In this document: positions 45,695-57,774 of the stretch, in pieces
Numbering within the stretch: position 1 is the stretch's first letter
Layout of the letters: each line of letters opens with the position of its first letter
NCBI GenBank assembly: GCA_949752795.1
Contig: OX457058.1
Location: 33,606,587-33,670,586 of the forward strand
DNA length: 64,000 nucleotides
From: Hyperoodon ampullatus
Lineage: Eukaryota; Chordata; Mammalia; Artiodactyla; Ziphiidae
Reading direction: 5' to 3'
Notes under the pieces: model-generated
What the model was told of the DNA's origin: nothing
The model's database searches: none
What the model saw: the letters and a program-made list of their open reading frames with translations, nothing else
Translations under genes and position numbers: made by a program

Positions 45695-46260
45695 GTTCTG
45701 TTCAGCCAACATGTACTGGATGCCTGCTGTGCCCTGGGCTTTGTGCTAGTTGCTCAGAACTTAGAGATGAGCTTCACCGATCCCCTGGCCCCTTGGAGCG
45801 CATCCTCTCACAGGGAAACAGCCATTGACTGTGTGATGTGAGGATGGAGGTGGCCAGAGCATGGAAGACCATATTCTTCCCTGGCTTATTGTACTCAGGA
45901 AGTTTGGTTTCTATTTTATTCCTAGTGGTTTCATTGACTAGTGCTTTGAGTGACCAGAAAGGGGAGCAGAGGCCAGTTTATAAAGGGTCATGCTAACAAG
46001 TTATGACCCATAAGCAACTGAGAGCCATGGAAAGAGTTGGAGCAGGAGAAAGGGATGGGCACATTTGCATCTTAGAAAGACGACTGTGACAGCCACATGG
46101 GTTGGATGGGAGAAGGTCGATAAAGGTAGGGAGCCCCACTTGGAGGCTTTTTCCACCAACCAGGTAAAAATAACAGGGACCCAAAATAGGGAGACAGATT
46201 CAAGAGGTCTATAAGAAATTAAGTTAACTGGTTTTATCCAAGAAGACAGGTTGACCGGGG
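45695..46260 (-). mobile_element. L2 LINE 3' region
   Basis: Antisense L2: 'ctggatgcctgctgtgccctgggctttgtgctag', 'gactagtgctttgagtgacc', 'gcaactgagagccatggaaagagttggagcaggag', 'cgactgtgacagccacatggg'. Diverged, non-coding. Confidence 0.65.
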
Positions 46261-49200
46261 TGCCACTTAATCAAAGTGTGAGATGGGGAAGTGGGAGGGA
46301 GTGAGGATGAGAGCTTGTGGGGAGAAGAGGGACACTTACATCCCTTTGGGTCTCCTTTCTTTCCATGGAATTTCCTCTCATGGGCTCCCTCTGACATGCC
46401 TGTGGGTCATGGAACAGAGTTGGGGCTGAGAGGAGGCAGAGAACTAACTCGAGGTACAGCTCTGGGGTCCCCTGAAGGGGCCTCTGCCGGAAGTCCCCAG
46501 GTGGGATTAGAAGGGCTACAAGTCAGGAGGTCTTGATAGCTCTCGAACTTTCTAGAGACCACCATGTTGGAAGACTGATGTCTATTATTGGGCACAAGAA
46601 GAGTGACATAGCTGGTTTCCCTTCCCTCCTGGTTGTTGCAGCTTGAGACTCTGATCCAGTGATTGGATGGTATTTCAACCTCAAGTTGAAAATAAACGAA
46701 ACTCTACCAACTTATCCAAATCTTCCCTGTCTCTGATATTTGGTGGGTTTGCTAGCCCCTGAAGAAGCATCCAGTTGGCTTTGACAGATACTCCCAGACA
46801 CGGCTGAAAACTTGATGTTCCTTGTACTCGGCTACCCGGCTCCAAGGAGGTCCTTGATAAAGGTGTTTCCCTTCAGTCCCAAAGCCGAGCCCGGGCCTGC
46901 CTCCCCGCAGGCTCTCAAGGCATGGTGCCTGGCTGAGAATATGCGGCTCCTTGCTGCCCGCCCCTTGGAGCCTCCACCTCCGAGCCCTTGCAGGAAGTGA
47001 GGGTGATTGATGTCTGTAATGGCCTCATGCTGTTCTGACTGTCTTCTCGTGTGTGCAGGCGCAGCTCTGTCCCTTTCCAAGCCAAACCCAGCCTGTGCCA
47101 GCCATCAGGTCTCTGAAACGGGGGCCAAGTTCCCCTTGGCGTGGGTATCACAAGCTCCTTTAAGCTCCCGCTGACCGGTTCTCGTGGCGATTGTTTGCAC
47201 AAGCCCCTGTCTCTATCCTCAGTTTTCCACAGGAAGGACAGAAGAGATTGTGGACAAATCCAGAGCAGAAAGCTCTGACCCAACATTAGCAGAGTCAACA
47301 CCACGTTTAAAGTAGTCACCTGCTCAGCCACGATGGCCATGACAAGGGGCTCAGTTTCTGCAGAAGGGAGCACAGGTGCTTGGCGAACGGTTTGGTTTAT
47401 TTCTTCCTGCCTTGTTGTTTGTGGTATAAAGTAAGGACATTCCCATTTTGATAGTGTCCCTCCCCACAGCATGGTGCCATTTTGTTTCTGTGCCTTGACT
47501 GACTTCCATCTGCCACCGCACAGGGCACCTCACTCTTCAGCTTTTCAAACAGATGGTCAGGAACCGGAGCCAAGTTTGGGAAATTGTCAAACCCAGAGAG
47601 AACATGGTGCCTGGGAGTCAGGGGGCCAGAACCCAGTCTTGGCTGGGCTACCAGCTGATGGTGCGATCACGGGAAAATCGCTTACCCTCTCCGGGGCTCC
47701 ACAGTCTTGCATATGAAAAGCAACAACAGCGTCAACGACGACAAACCATGAGCCTTTCTTGCACACATTTGAATGGGAGACAGCGGGATCCTGGGAAGGG
47801 AACTGGGGAAAGCAGTTTGTTTGAGTTCCTTGCTGAAGCGAGAGTATGCCTGTGTTTACGCCCCTAGGGAACGTCAGCCTGTGGGGTTTTCCAGACGTTT
47901 GTATGTGTTAATTCCCGCTGAGTTAAATACAAGTCATTCCATTGATGGCAGCCAACTTCAGACACTCTTGGACTCCCCAGAGGATTGGCTGGTAGCAAAG
48001 CATCTACCTATATGAGGGCCTTTGGAGAAGATGCCATGAGCCAGGGGAATCCAATCTTGGCATCCCAGGGCCAGGATTACTCAGGATAGGGAAGGAGACT
48101 CAGGACCCCGCTGGCAACAACAGAGGCCTCCTCGTGTGGCCCCCGCAGGACTTCTCAGTCCCAGGCTGACGCTCCAAGAGGCCCCCCTTCCTCCCGTGGG
48201 CCCTGGAGATTCCGTGCCGTGCCCTCTTCTATAATCTGCACACGCCCACGCCATCACCTGGGGTCTCCTGTGACTAGACTGAGGAGTCTCAGTTTTTCCA
48301 TCTCGGCCCTTGTGGGATGCCCCTGCTAAGCCGTGTCTGGGTAAATCATAGCAGGCTTAATAATCATTAAGAGAGGGAGATGATAAGGATGTTCCGTGAG
48401 CTCTGTATTTGGACTGAGGTCAGATGAGGGAGCCTCCAGAGGGGAAATGATGGATACAAGAAAAGAGACAACTGACCCTCTTTCAACATATCCTAGGGGC
48501 ACGAGCAGCAGGGCAGGTGCGGGGATTCTCACGTGCCCCCGTGATGTACCCTGATCTCACAGATTGGGAAGGGCCCGGCTGTGAGTGGCAGAGTTGAAAT
48601 TTAACTCCCAATGTGCAAACTCCAAGACTCTAGCGTAGGCGTACACAGATGAGGCTGACATGACCATGGACTTGGCATGTCCAAAGCATGGAACGCTCCC
48701 TCCTGTGAGGTCTTTCCTCTAGGCTTGGGGTAGCAATTACGTTTCATCTTGCCTATTGACTCTAGGGAGGATTGTGATGGTGGGGTCCCTGGGAAAGGGT
48801 GTGGTGTTTGATTCGTGATGTCTGCCAGGCGCTTGAGAAGGGAAATGAGGGATGTTTGCTTTACCTCTGGCTGACTCTGGTCTAGCATCCCGGACAGCCC
48901 TGTTCACAGCTCTGGCTCAGCCACCTCCTCCTGCTGGTGTTTTTTCCTCTTGCTCCCATTCACCTACTCTTGGCCTCTGCAGGCATGAGGCCTTTTCTTT
49001 TTTGGGCCTCAGATTCCCATCTCTTAAGCTTCTGGTTGAAACTGCCGCCGGGCAAGGCACCTCTGTCTGACTTAGCTGGCATCCCTGCCATCTGCCCTCA
49101 AAATTCCGTGTGTCACTGTCAGCCTTTCCTCCTAAGACCCGAGTGGACATTCCCCAGCATCCTCTGCTCCAGGCCAGCAGCCTCTCCCCGTGGGCACTTG

Positions 49201-49414
49201 GAGCTGGCTGTGTCCCCAGCCACTACATCTGGAACTGCTGGCTTCTGTTTGTGTTGGGGGCGGGTGAGGTCTCCGCACCAGTCTCCCCCTCCATCCTGTT
49301 CTGACATCAGCAGCCTGGCCAGCTTTCCTCGGCAGGGCGGCAGGCCCTCTTATCCTGTCTCACTTCACTGATTTATGCTTCATTAATAGTTTGAAAGACC
49401 ATTACTACATAGGA
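46261..49414. other. Unique sequence, the longest insertion-poor stretch after the promoter region
   Basis: A weak sense MIR ('ccagaacccagtcttggctgggctacc') lies about 47600-47740, and an antisense MIR trace about 48545-48600. The 185-codon open frame at 46915-47472 (minus) has no domain or splice support. Confidence 0.4.
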
Positions 49415-49431
49415 AGGACTCACTGTCTTTT

Positions 49432-49734
49432 TCTTTTTTTAATGTTTATTTATTTATTTATTTTTTATCTTTGGCTGTGTTGGGTCTTCGTTTCTCCGCG
49501 AGGGCTTTCTCTAGTTGCGGCAAGCGGAGGCCACTCTTCATCGCGGTACACGGGCCTCTCACTATCGCGGCCTCTCTTGTTGCGGAGCACAGGCTCCAGA
49601 CGCGCAGGCTTAGTAGTTGTGGCTCACGGGCCTAGTTGCTCTGTGGCATGTGGGATCTTCCCAGACCAGGGCTCGAACCCGTGTCCCCTGCATTGGCAGG
49701 TGGATTCTCAACCACTGCGCCACCAGGGAAGCCC
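49432..49734 (-). mobile_element. CHR SINE (long form)
   Basis: Minus-strand copy with (TTTA)n tail. The 17-bp perfect duplication AGGACTCACTGTCTTTT is at 49415-49431 and 49735-49751. Confidence 0.96.
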
Positions 49735-49751
49735 AGGACTCACTGTCTTTT

Positions 49752-50124
49752 ATCTTTGATTCTTCTGACCCCTTTGAGCTGGGGGTGGGGGCAGTTCCTG
49801 TGTGGTAAGCAGACCACGTGGGGCAGATGGAATCAGCCCACCTTTCTCCAGCTCAGAAAGTGAACTCCCTGGACCTGTGGGGAAGGAGGTTGGTCCTACC
49901 TGTGGGCCCAGCTTTCATCCACTTGGGTTGGGACAAGTAGTGTTCTGGAACATTTTCCGAGTAGCTGTTACCAGGGAGTCTGAGTGAAGTGGACACTTTG
50001 ACCTCCATTTGGGTTTGTCCCCATCAGCTATAGGGGAAAAGAGCACCCCAGACTATTCACGTGGTTTATTTTATGGGCTGTCGTGACAAATCTGTGGTAT
50101 GGGTTTGAGAGGCCTTGGTGTCCC
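49752..50124. other. Unique sequence
   Basis: No feature recognised. Confidence 0.4.
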
Positions 50125-50390
50125 CAGTTACAGATGAAGGCCATTACTGAGTGTCTGCTCTGTACTGTGTGAGTACTGATGGTGTCACCATGCTCTGTGT
50201 GTGTGTGTGTGTGTGTGTGTGTTTGTGAGCTCATTCAATGACTCTCACAACTAACTCACGGTGGCATTCCCTTCAATCTACATATGAGGAAACTGAGGCT
50301 CAGGGAGTTAAATGATGTCCCTAACGACACATGCTAAGGGGACATACCTGAACCAGGATGAAAATGTAAAATTCCTAACTCCAAGGCCTG
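50125..50390 (-). mobile_element. MIR SINE carrying a TG microsatellite
   Basis: Antisense MIR: 'ttactgagtgtctgctctgtactg' and, after the TG tract, 'catatgaggaaactgaggctcagggagttaaatgatg'. The microsatellite interrupts the middle. Confidence 0.75.
50196..50222 (+). repeat. (TG)n microsatellite
   Basis: About 13 uninterrupted TG units ending in TTTG. Confidence 0.97.
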
Positions 50391-51400
50391 AGCCCTTTCT
50401 CCCACCCTCAGCAAAGCAGGCATTATTTTCTTCTCTTATTCTTGGAAATGTTAATAAGAATTTCCAGGACAGGGCTGGGCTGGGAAGGCCTCTGTCTGAC
50501 CCGCTGTTTAAACCACTCCAAGTGCTGAGAGCCAGCCAAGCCACAGCATAAATGGCCAGGGTTCAAACAAGTAAGCAAGGCCATCATGCCTTCTCATTAA
50601 CATCTGGGAAGGAAACAAAAGTAAGAGAACCCACGTCTCCATCCGCCATTGCACGTTGGAGCCAAGCCACCGGTGTCACTTGGGTCAAAGGTGGAGCAAC
50701 AGGACACACGGCTGAACCTTCGGCTTTGAGGGTCAACCTTAAAGGCTCTCCCTGCACTTCAGAGCCTGCAGAACGTCCTCCCCCAAAGCCCTGCTGCATT
50801 TCCCCCCTTCCTGACCTCGCAGGCCACCTGAGGGTGCATCCAAACCTGTTATTGTCCAGGCCACTAAAACATCTGTGATAAAGGCAAAGACGACTGTGAC
50901 CTGGTCTTCCTCCCTGCTGCTGGGAAAGGCAGAGGCTCACCTCTTAGACTGTCCTGCCTGCAAGTGTGTAAGTCATCACTTGGGAACTCCACAGTCTGCG
51001 TGTCTTTCCTTTTCCCCAGTAATACCTTTCAGTCACTTTCATTCTTCTGCAGTTAACCAAGCACCTTCTGTGAGCTCAGGCTTATGCATGGTAGGAGAAT
51101 TATGCATGGTAGGAGAATTAAAAGTATACATATGATCCCGCCTTCAAAGAGGGAACTCTGTTTTTTACTTAATAACACATTTTCTTCAGATGCTACAAAT
51201 TTTGCATTATTTACAAAATTAATCTGCCATCAAGTTACCGGTGGGATGTGTTTGTCGTCTCCTTGGGTCGATCTCTGTGGGCGGTTCTTTACTCCCAGCA
51301 CCTCCGCAGCCTTCCTGCTGCACAGTCAACGTTGGCCAGCCTGGATTCTGTGGTGCTTCCCAGCCTTCCCTTAAGACTTTAGTATGGCCTGGTGAGCACC
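50391..51400. other. Unique sequence with an 18-bp tandem duplication
   Basis: TTATGCATGGTAGGAGAA occurs twice head to tail at 51082-51099 and 51100-51117 without mismatch. The surrounding text is weakly L2-like. Otherwise featureless. Confidence 0.5.

Positions 51401-51443
<43 letters not shown>
51401..51443 (+). repeat. (TG)n microsatellite
   Basis: About 20 uninterrupted TG units, followed by CGTGC. Confidence 0.97.
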
Positions 51444-51446
<3 letters not shown>

Positions 51447-51447
51447 C

Positions 51448-51884
51448 ACTGTAACGCTTTATGGTGAGTGTGAGAGTGGTTCCAGGTGATCTGTGTGTAA
51501 ACTGAGTTGCTGCTTTATGTCCCAACTCATTACCTGCTCGGGGTGAGACTGACAGAGGACTAAGGTCTGACCTTGAGCTGTGGTCTCTTGGCTTCTGAAT
51601 TATGTGGACCTCAAGTCACAGAACCTCTACCTTTGGCTAGTATTACTAAAGACATACTGTATGCCAGAGTGTGGGATGGAGGTCACAGTCCCAGGCAGAA
51701 TCTGGCCAACAGAAATAATACCTTTGGGCTTTGTTATTATAATCTGAATGTCTTTAAGTGTGGCCTTCAGGCTCCAGGGTGCTCTCCTGTTGGCCACAGT
51801 CCCTACCACTCCTTATTGCCTCTCACCCAGTTTCCCTTCTTGTTTCTTACCTACCTGTTCCCGGATGGGTTTGAGTCTCCACCT
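51448..51884. other. Unique sequence
   Basis: No feature recognised. Confidence 0.4.
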
Positions 51885-52045
51885 CCTGATTAGCATAACA
51901 TTCTCATTTAGTCCTTTTCATAATTTGATGAAAAATATTTTGTAGATGAGAAAACTGAGGCCCATCTGGAGGTTATGTACCTTGCCCAAAGTCCCACAGT
52001 AAGAAGCAGGACTGAAGGTGGGCTTGGTCTTCCTGCTGTCACATC
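51885..52045 (-). mobile_element. MIR SINE
   Basis: Antisense MIR: 'tagatgagaaaactgaggcccatctggagg', 'accttgcccaaagtcccacag'. Confidence 0.82.
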
Positions 52046-52237
52046 CCTGCTCTTCCACACAGCTGTGCTGTTTCCAACCTGTTCATTCATCCATTAGACA
52101 GGCTGTTACTACGTGTGCACAGTAGTAGTGGGCCAGGTCTGACCTGGAGACGGGGATGGAAAGACATGGCCCCAGTGATGAGTTTTTCTCCTGACCTGAA
52201 GCATATGATAAACTCGGTTCTCTGTAGCTGAGTGAGC

Positions 52238-52239
<2 letters not shown>

Positions 52240-52282
<43 letters not shown>
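52240..52282 (+). repeat. (GA)n microsatellite
   Basis: About 21 uninterrupted GA units. Confidence 0.97.
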
Positions 52283-52287
<5 letters not shown>

Positions 52288-52428
52288 GCCCTGCCCACCT
52301 AAGGCCATCGCTGGAGAGAGGGGAATAAGATTAAGGAAACTGAATATAAACAGAGACCATTGTATAGCCTGACAGTTTTCTGCCTGAAGACAATGATCTG
52401 AGAAGAACTTTAAAAAACTCTCCCTAGA

Positions 52429-52686
52429 GTTTGGGATTGACATGTACTCACTGCTATATTTAAAATAGATAACCAGGGTTTCCCTGGTGGTGCGGTGGTT
52501 GAGAGTCCGCCTGCCAATGCAGGGGACACGGGTTCGTGCCCACGGGTTCGTGCCCTGGTCTAGGAAGATCCCACGTGCCGTGGAGCGGCTGGGCCTGTGA
52601 GCCATGGCCGCTGAGCCTGCACGTCCAGAGCCTGTGCTCCGCAACGGGAGAGGCCACAGCAGTGAGAGGCCTGCGTACCGCAAAAA

Positions 52687-52725
<39 letters not shown>

Positions 52726-52930
52726 AAATAAAATAGATAACCAACAAGGACCTACTGTATAGCACAGGGAACTCTACTCAATATTATGTAACAACCTAAT
52801 TGGGAAAAGAATTTGAAAAAGAATACTGTAGATACATGTATACATATAACTGAATCACTTTGTTGTACAACTGAAATTAATGCAACATTGTTGATCAACT
52901 ATACTCCAATATGAAATTAAAAGTTAAAAA
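52429..52930 (+). mobile_element. 5'-truncated L1 tail, split by a SINE
   Basis: Sense L1 3' UTR: 'gggattgacatgtactcactgc' before the SINE and 'acctactgtatagcacagggaac' after it, ending in an A-run. The duplication AAAAAACTCTCCCTAGA is at 52412-52428 and 52931-52947. Confidence 0.95.
52475..52729 (+). mobile_element. CHR SINE with duplicated B box and (AAAT)n tail
   Basis: Plus-strand, cetacean-type body. The duplication AAAATAGATAACC is at 52462-52474 and 52730-52742. CACGGGTTCGTGCC is repeated in tandem at 52527-52540 and 52541-52554. The (AAAT)n tail spans 52682-52729. Confidence 0.95.
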
Positions 52931-52947
52931 AAAAAACTCTCCCTAGA

Positions 52948-55700
52948 CAAATCCCACTGAAACAACCAAACATATTATAATGGGAAACATCACTTTGCCA
53001 CTGAGAATTAGGGAGGCTGCGTACACATACCTGAGACTTGGAGAGATTTTAGTAAGATATAGTGGAGGTCTTCCTCCATCCCCTCCACACAGCTGAATCT
53101 CTAAATCTGTAAGCTGGCAAAGTTCATTTACTATCAGTTGACTGTTGGGCATTTCTACAATAAATCTAAATGGTCCCCATCTCTTCTTCCCTGTCTCTAA
53201 AAGGTTTGAACAGAGGTCTACACCATCTCTGTGAGAATCCTAAATAGATGGGACCAGTTGAGATGTTTGAATGTGAGGCATAGAGGAGAAAGGCATTACT
53301 GAAGGTTTTTAAAAAAGGATTTCGTGCAAAGAAAAGCACGTTGGTTTGCCCCAAGCCTTCTTCAGAACACCGAGTACCAGAATCTGGAAATAAATGTTCT
53401 GGCTCAAGTGTCAAATTGTCCAAAGTAAATAAGGCTATGAAAGATTTGAATGATTCAATCACTGAGCTTGATTTGAAGGACATATCTTGAACACTGGACC
53501 TTACTCTTTAAAGGAATCCTAATCGCTGGTAATGGGACTCCCCTTTTTGTATAGGCAAACATTTTCCCGAAAATGTACATATATTCTCCCTAGCTTATTG
53601 ACGAATTTCACACACGGGGTTTCCTCAAAGCAGGGTGTAACAGAATTGGATCTGCTAAAAAAAGTAACAGAAACTTTGAGATGACAGGTGATGGTTTTCT
53701 TCCTCTCACTTTCCCCAGCCTGGGTTGCAGGTTCCATAATTACAAATAAGCCTTTGGAGTAGGTGACACCAACGAGTGGGTCTCTGTGGGAGTGGTCTTT
53801 GGTAGACTCAAAAATGGCACCCATGTTTCAGTGCCAGTTGAATCTGTGTGAGCCGGGAATTGGGTAGGAACCTAGCATCTGGAATTTCAGTCTGGTTCTT
53901 GATTCTTGTTTTAATGGAGGGCAATGACCCAGCCTGCCCTTCTCCATCCACAGGAAGTGGTTTATGAAATTAAAGTGGAGAATGGCTGTGAGGAGCCCAC
54001 ACTTTATGCCCCCAGAGGGATTCTCAAGCACAGCCCGTGGCTTCTTCTCTGCTGTCCCAGTGCCCTGCCTGCCCCGATGGATGCCTGAGCCATCTGCCCA
54101 GGTGCCCTCAGACTTCCACCTTGAAACCCCTGTCATGGCCCATATCCCTGTCCTTCCATCCGGTCTCAGAAGGACTTATCCTTCCCACCTGGGCCCCTCT
54201 CGCCACCTCCTCTCATCAGGTGGGCTCCTGACATCTGAACAGCCTCGTGGGATTCCTCATCCTGCTCCAGCTGCTGTCCTTTTTACGCTGATACATTTGG
54301 GAATGAGAGGCCTGCATCTGCCACTGTCAGTCCCACATCCTCCAGTCCCTCAGGACCTCCTGCTGTCCCACTTTCACCTTCACTGCCCCACTGAGATACT
54401 TCTTTCCGAAGCCACCAATGTTTTTCATTCTTCTCGACCACCTTGCCAGGTGGGACCCATTTTAGATCAGCTGTTCCATGGAACCTTAGGATTGACACAC
54501 ATGTCTCAGGTGTTTTGAGGAGAGGAGTGGCCAGCTGGCTCCCATCCCATTTCAACCGGGCACCTCAGTTCTTACCTGTAAGGACTGGGATTTTGTGAAG
54601 AGCTTGTGAGAGTTGGGCCTTGCCGCTCATGCTCACAAATCAAGTTTGAAAACCGTGGTTGTGTCCACATGACATGTTCCTCTCCTTTCCCCAGGTAGAA
54701 CCCACGTGGAAGGCCCGCTCTGGGGCGCTGCACTGCAGATGCAGGGGTTTCTGCAGGTTGACCAAACACCTCGAGGAGTATTAGGTTTCTGTAGGGAGTA
54801 TGGGAAGGCCGGCAGGCCAGAATTTCCTTTATGAAATTTCCTCAAATCCTACTGTGCATGAATCCCCTCTCACAAATCTCCAGGCTGTTATCTTTTACTA
54901 AGAGCCTCTTGTGAATTAATGCATCCTGACACAGCACAGCAGAAGGGATGTGTGTATGGGTCTGCGTGTGTGTGTGCCTGTGTGTGTGTATTCTTCCAAT
55001 GGGTAGCCAGGTTCCAGAGTTCTGGCCACTTCTGACCTGCTTTTAGTGTTCTGAGGGGATCTGGGACAGCTCTGCACAGAAGCCTGTTTGTCTTACAATC
55101 CCACGTGGGCCAGGTTTCCCGGTTTGGGCTGATGGCTGGTCACTTTCACATCCACCCATAAGCTTTCTTTGTTCAATATTTCTATTTGTCATTTGCTCCA
55201 GATTTGGCGATTTCGTTCTTTCATATTCATCTATTGGCAACAAATCACAGTTCAGTTTCCTGCAGTAATTACTGCAATCAGCGTGAAGCATCAGCCCATA
55301 ACTAACTATGATCATGACGCCTGTACTCAACAGTTTTTATGTCTTGTTAGTGTCACAGTGTTGGAGCAACATTGTAGAGGCCCCTCCTCTTACCTAGGGG
55401 CCTCCCTCAAGTGTCTTTCTGGTTCTAGAACTGTGATTTTTCTGACGTCCCCATTCTGCCCATGGCTGAGGCCAGTCTTGGGGGCCCTGGAACCTACCAG
55501 GACCAACCACTGTCCCCTCCCTCCTGCCTTAAGGGCAGTGTGGACAGGGAAGGGGCCCCATGGAGTTGCCTTATGGATGGATGTCTTTGGTTTCTTTGAG
55601 ATTCCTTACCGTTTCTTTCTGCCATCTGTGAACTCTTTGGAAGGCTGTGTTAACTGGGAACAAAATTATCTTAATTTTTTTAGCTTCATTATCTAATCAA
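52948..55700. other. Unique sequence with an interrupted TG tract
   Basis: An interrupted TG tract lies at 54950-54991. The open frame at 53964-54518 (184 codons, plus) is the longest plus-strand frame outside simple repeats. It has no recognisable domain and no splice context, so I do not call it a gene. Confidence 0.4.
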
Positions 55701-55714
55701 GACCCTATAGGCTG

Positions 55715-55909
55715 GGACTTCCCTGGTGGTCCAGTGGTTAAGACTTCGCCTTCCAATGCAGGGGTTGCGTGTTCGATCCCTGGTCAGGGGACTAAGATCC
55801 CACGTGCCTCGTGGCCAAAAAACCAAAACATAAAAACAGAAGCAATATTGTAACAAATTCAATAAAGACTTTAAAAATGGTCCACACCGAAAAAGATCCT
55901 AAAAAAAAG
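55715..55909 (+). mobile_element. CHR-type SINE with an extended 3' tail
   Basis: Plus-strand copy. Perfect duplication GACCCTATAGGCTG at 55701-55714 and 55910-55923. After the usual 'gtggccaaaaaacc' end it carries about 85 extra bases, including AATAAAGACTTTAAAAATGG at 55861-55880 and a terminal A-run. Confidence 0.95.
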
Positions 55910-55944
55910 GACCCTATAGGCTGAGTCATGTTACTAGGTAGCAA

Positions 55945-56085
55945 GGTGGGGTAGATCCTGATGACCTAGTTCAAGCCATGGTTTTGCTCCCTACTGCTGT
56001 GTGACTAGGCTTGTCTGTTATCTTCTCTGAGGCTCACTTTCCTCATCTGTAGAATGGGGGCAGTGATGTCTGCCTTGTGTTTATT
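55945..56085 (+). mobile_element. MIR SINE
   Basis: Sense MIR: 'tttgctccctactgctgtgtgactagg', 'ctctgaggctcactttcctcatctgtagaatggggg'. Confidence 0.85.
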
Positions 56086-56560
56086 AAGTCATTCAACATT
56101 CGTGAGTGTTTTATGCATTTTTGTGTGTGTATACTAACCATGTGTGAGGCCCAGAACTGGGCCCTCATGGAGTTCATGTCCAGAGGGAAGTAAATCAAGA
56201 GGCAGTTACAATACAGGGGGGATTATGTACCATTAGGTTTGAGAATCACTAGTCTAGAGGACAATGGCCTCCTCTTCCAACCCAGAGGAATTGGGAGGCG
56301 TGAGAAATTGGAGGCCTTTGCTGATGGGGACTCTGCGTGCTTGGGAAAGAAATTTACATGCTTGGTCCAGGCAGGAGGCGGAAGGAACATTCTGTGAAGG
56401 TGCTGAGGTTTAGGTAAGGTTGTGAATTACAAGATGGAGCTCCAGAACGCACCATGGGGAGAGGCTCAGAAAAAGCATGAGGCAGCTGGGGGGGGAGGGC
56501 AGTGGGGAGTGGGTGGGAGAGGACAGAAAGCTTACGGGAACGCCTTTCTGGAAATATCCA
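56086..56560 (-). mobile_element. L2 LINE 3' region
   Basis: Antisense L2: 'attaagtcattcaacattcgtgag', 'gaggcccagaactgggccctcatggagttcatg', later 'gaggcggaaggaacattctgtg'. Diverged. Confidence 0.6.
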
Positions 56561-57774
56561 AGGTTGCCAACCAATGAATGAAATGGTGGATTCAACTGAT
56601 CACAGCATTTCCAAAACAATCAATACCACTAGTCTCCTGGGGGTACTGGAGTGTGGGTGAGAGGTAAGTCGGGGGGCAGGATGTGTTGGGGGGATGTTGC
56701 CTCAGGATCTTTGAGAGGAGGCAGCTGTGGCCTGGGCTAATCACGCCACTTTGGGAACCAAGCAGCAGGTGATGGGTAGGGAAAGACCGACCTCTCTGAA
56801 TGGGGGTCCCATGTAGAGGTAAAGAACGTACGCAACTCTGAACACTCCATGCCTTGATGGCTCCAGAGCCCAGGCTGGACTTTCTGGGCTCCCTGATCTC
56901 CCTGGTTCTTGATCGCTTTACAGAGACCTGCAGTTCTGGACGTCAAGAGGTTTCATGCTGGGAAAGCTTGGTGGTGAGGGTCAGGTGTCCCCAGGTTGAC
57001 CACCAGTTACAGCTTGCTGTCCGTCCTCTCAGAGGGCCTCTGGGCACAGCTGCTGGCCGCAGGACTCTTCCAAGGGCCTCAGTGCCAAATTCCTCCTCCC
57101 TGGCCTTCCCCACTCCGCTCTGTATATAGACGGAGCTTCTGAGGTAAGGTGGATTTAGAAACGGAGTGACGGCGAGGGTGTCACAGGTAGAGAGAACCTG
57201 TTGCACACATTTCCCATTGATTGTCATTCAGATGAGTCCTGTTAAGTAAGCATCACCTGCTCTGGCCCAAAGGGACAAGAATGTGTTTGCAGAAGCAGCC
57301 CTGGAGGCTGGGCATACACCGGAGCGAGAAGCAGTCTTCCAAGTCGGCCTGCCTGTTTTGCAAAATCATGTTCAAAAACTTTGCCCTTTCCGCATTTAGC
57401 AACATTTCAGTGGGTGTGACTTATGATACTCATAGTCGTGAGTAATTCACTCTTTGATCTAAGTTGCCTGAAATTTACCATATCAGACACTCCTTCAGGT
57501 TTCTAAAGCATTGGTTTAAAATAAAGCTTGGGGGGTGGGTGGTTGGAAGGGAGCCTCTTGTAGTAATGAAGTGTTGTTATTTTTCAAAATAGGGATCTAT
57601 TTGTGTTTCCAAAGTTTATGTTTTTTGGACCAAAAAATATTCTGAATCCTCACTGCAGAGAGAGAGAGCCTGGCATTCAGTGGGTTTGGCAATCCAGCTC
57701 CACCCTCTGCCTGCCTTTCCTTATCCCACCTATGTATTAATTTTTTTTTTTTCCGTCTTGTGAAGCTACTTTAA
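56561..57774. other. Unique sequence
   Basis: No feature recognised; a T-run lies at 57739-57752. Confidence 0.4.

Noticed and set aside
46915..47472. 185-codon minus-strand frame
   Set aside because: Low-complexity-free but without domain, Kozak site or flanking splice sites. Chance frames of this size are expected in GC-richer stretches of 64 kb.
50196..51443. Clustered direct repeats as a possible CRISPR-like array
   Set aside because: They are TG microsatellites and an 18-bp tandem duplication without spacers; the genome is mammalian.
52087..52683. 198-codon minus-strand frame
   Set aside because: Reads through a SINE, an L1 piece and a (GA)n microsatellite; not a gene.
53964..54518. 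184-codon plus-strand frame
   Set aside because: No recognisable domain, no splice-site or promoter context, and a composition like the surrounding non-coding DNA. A conservation test would be needed to revive it.
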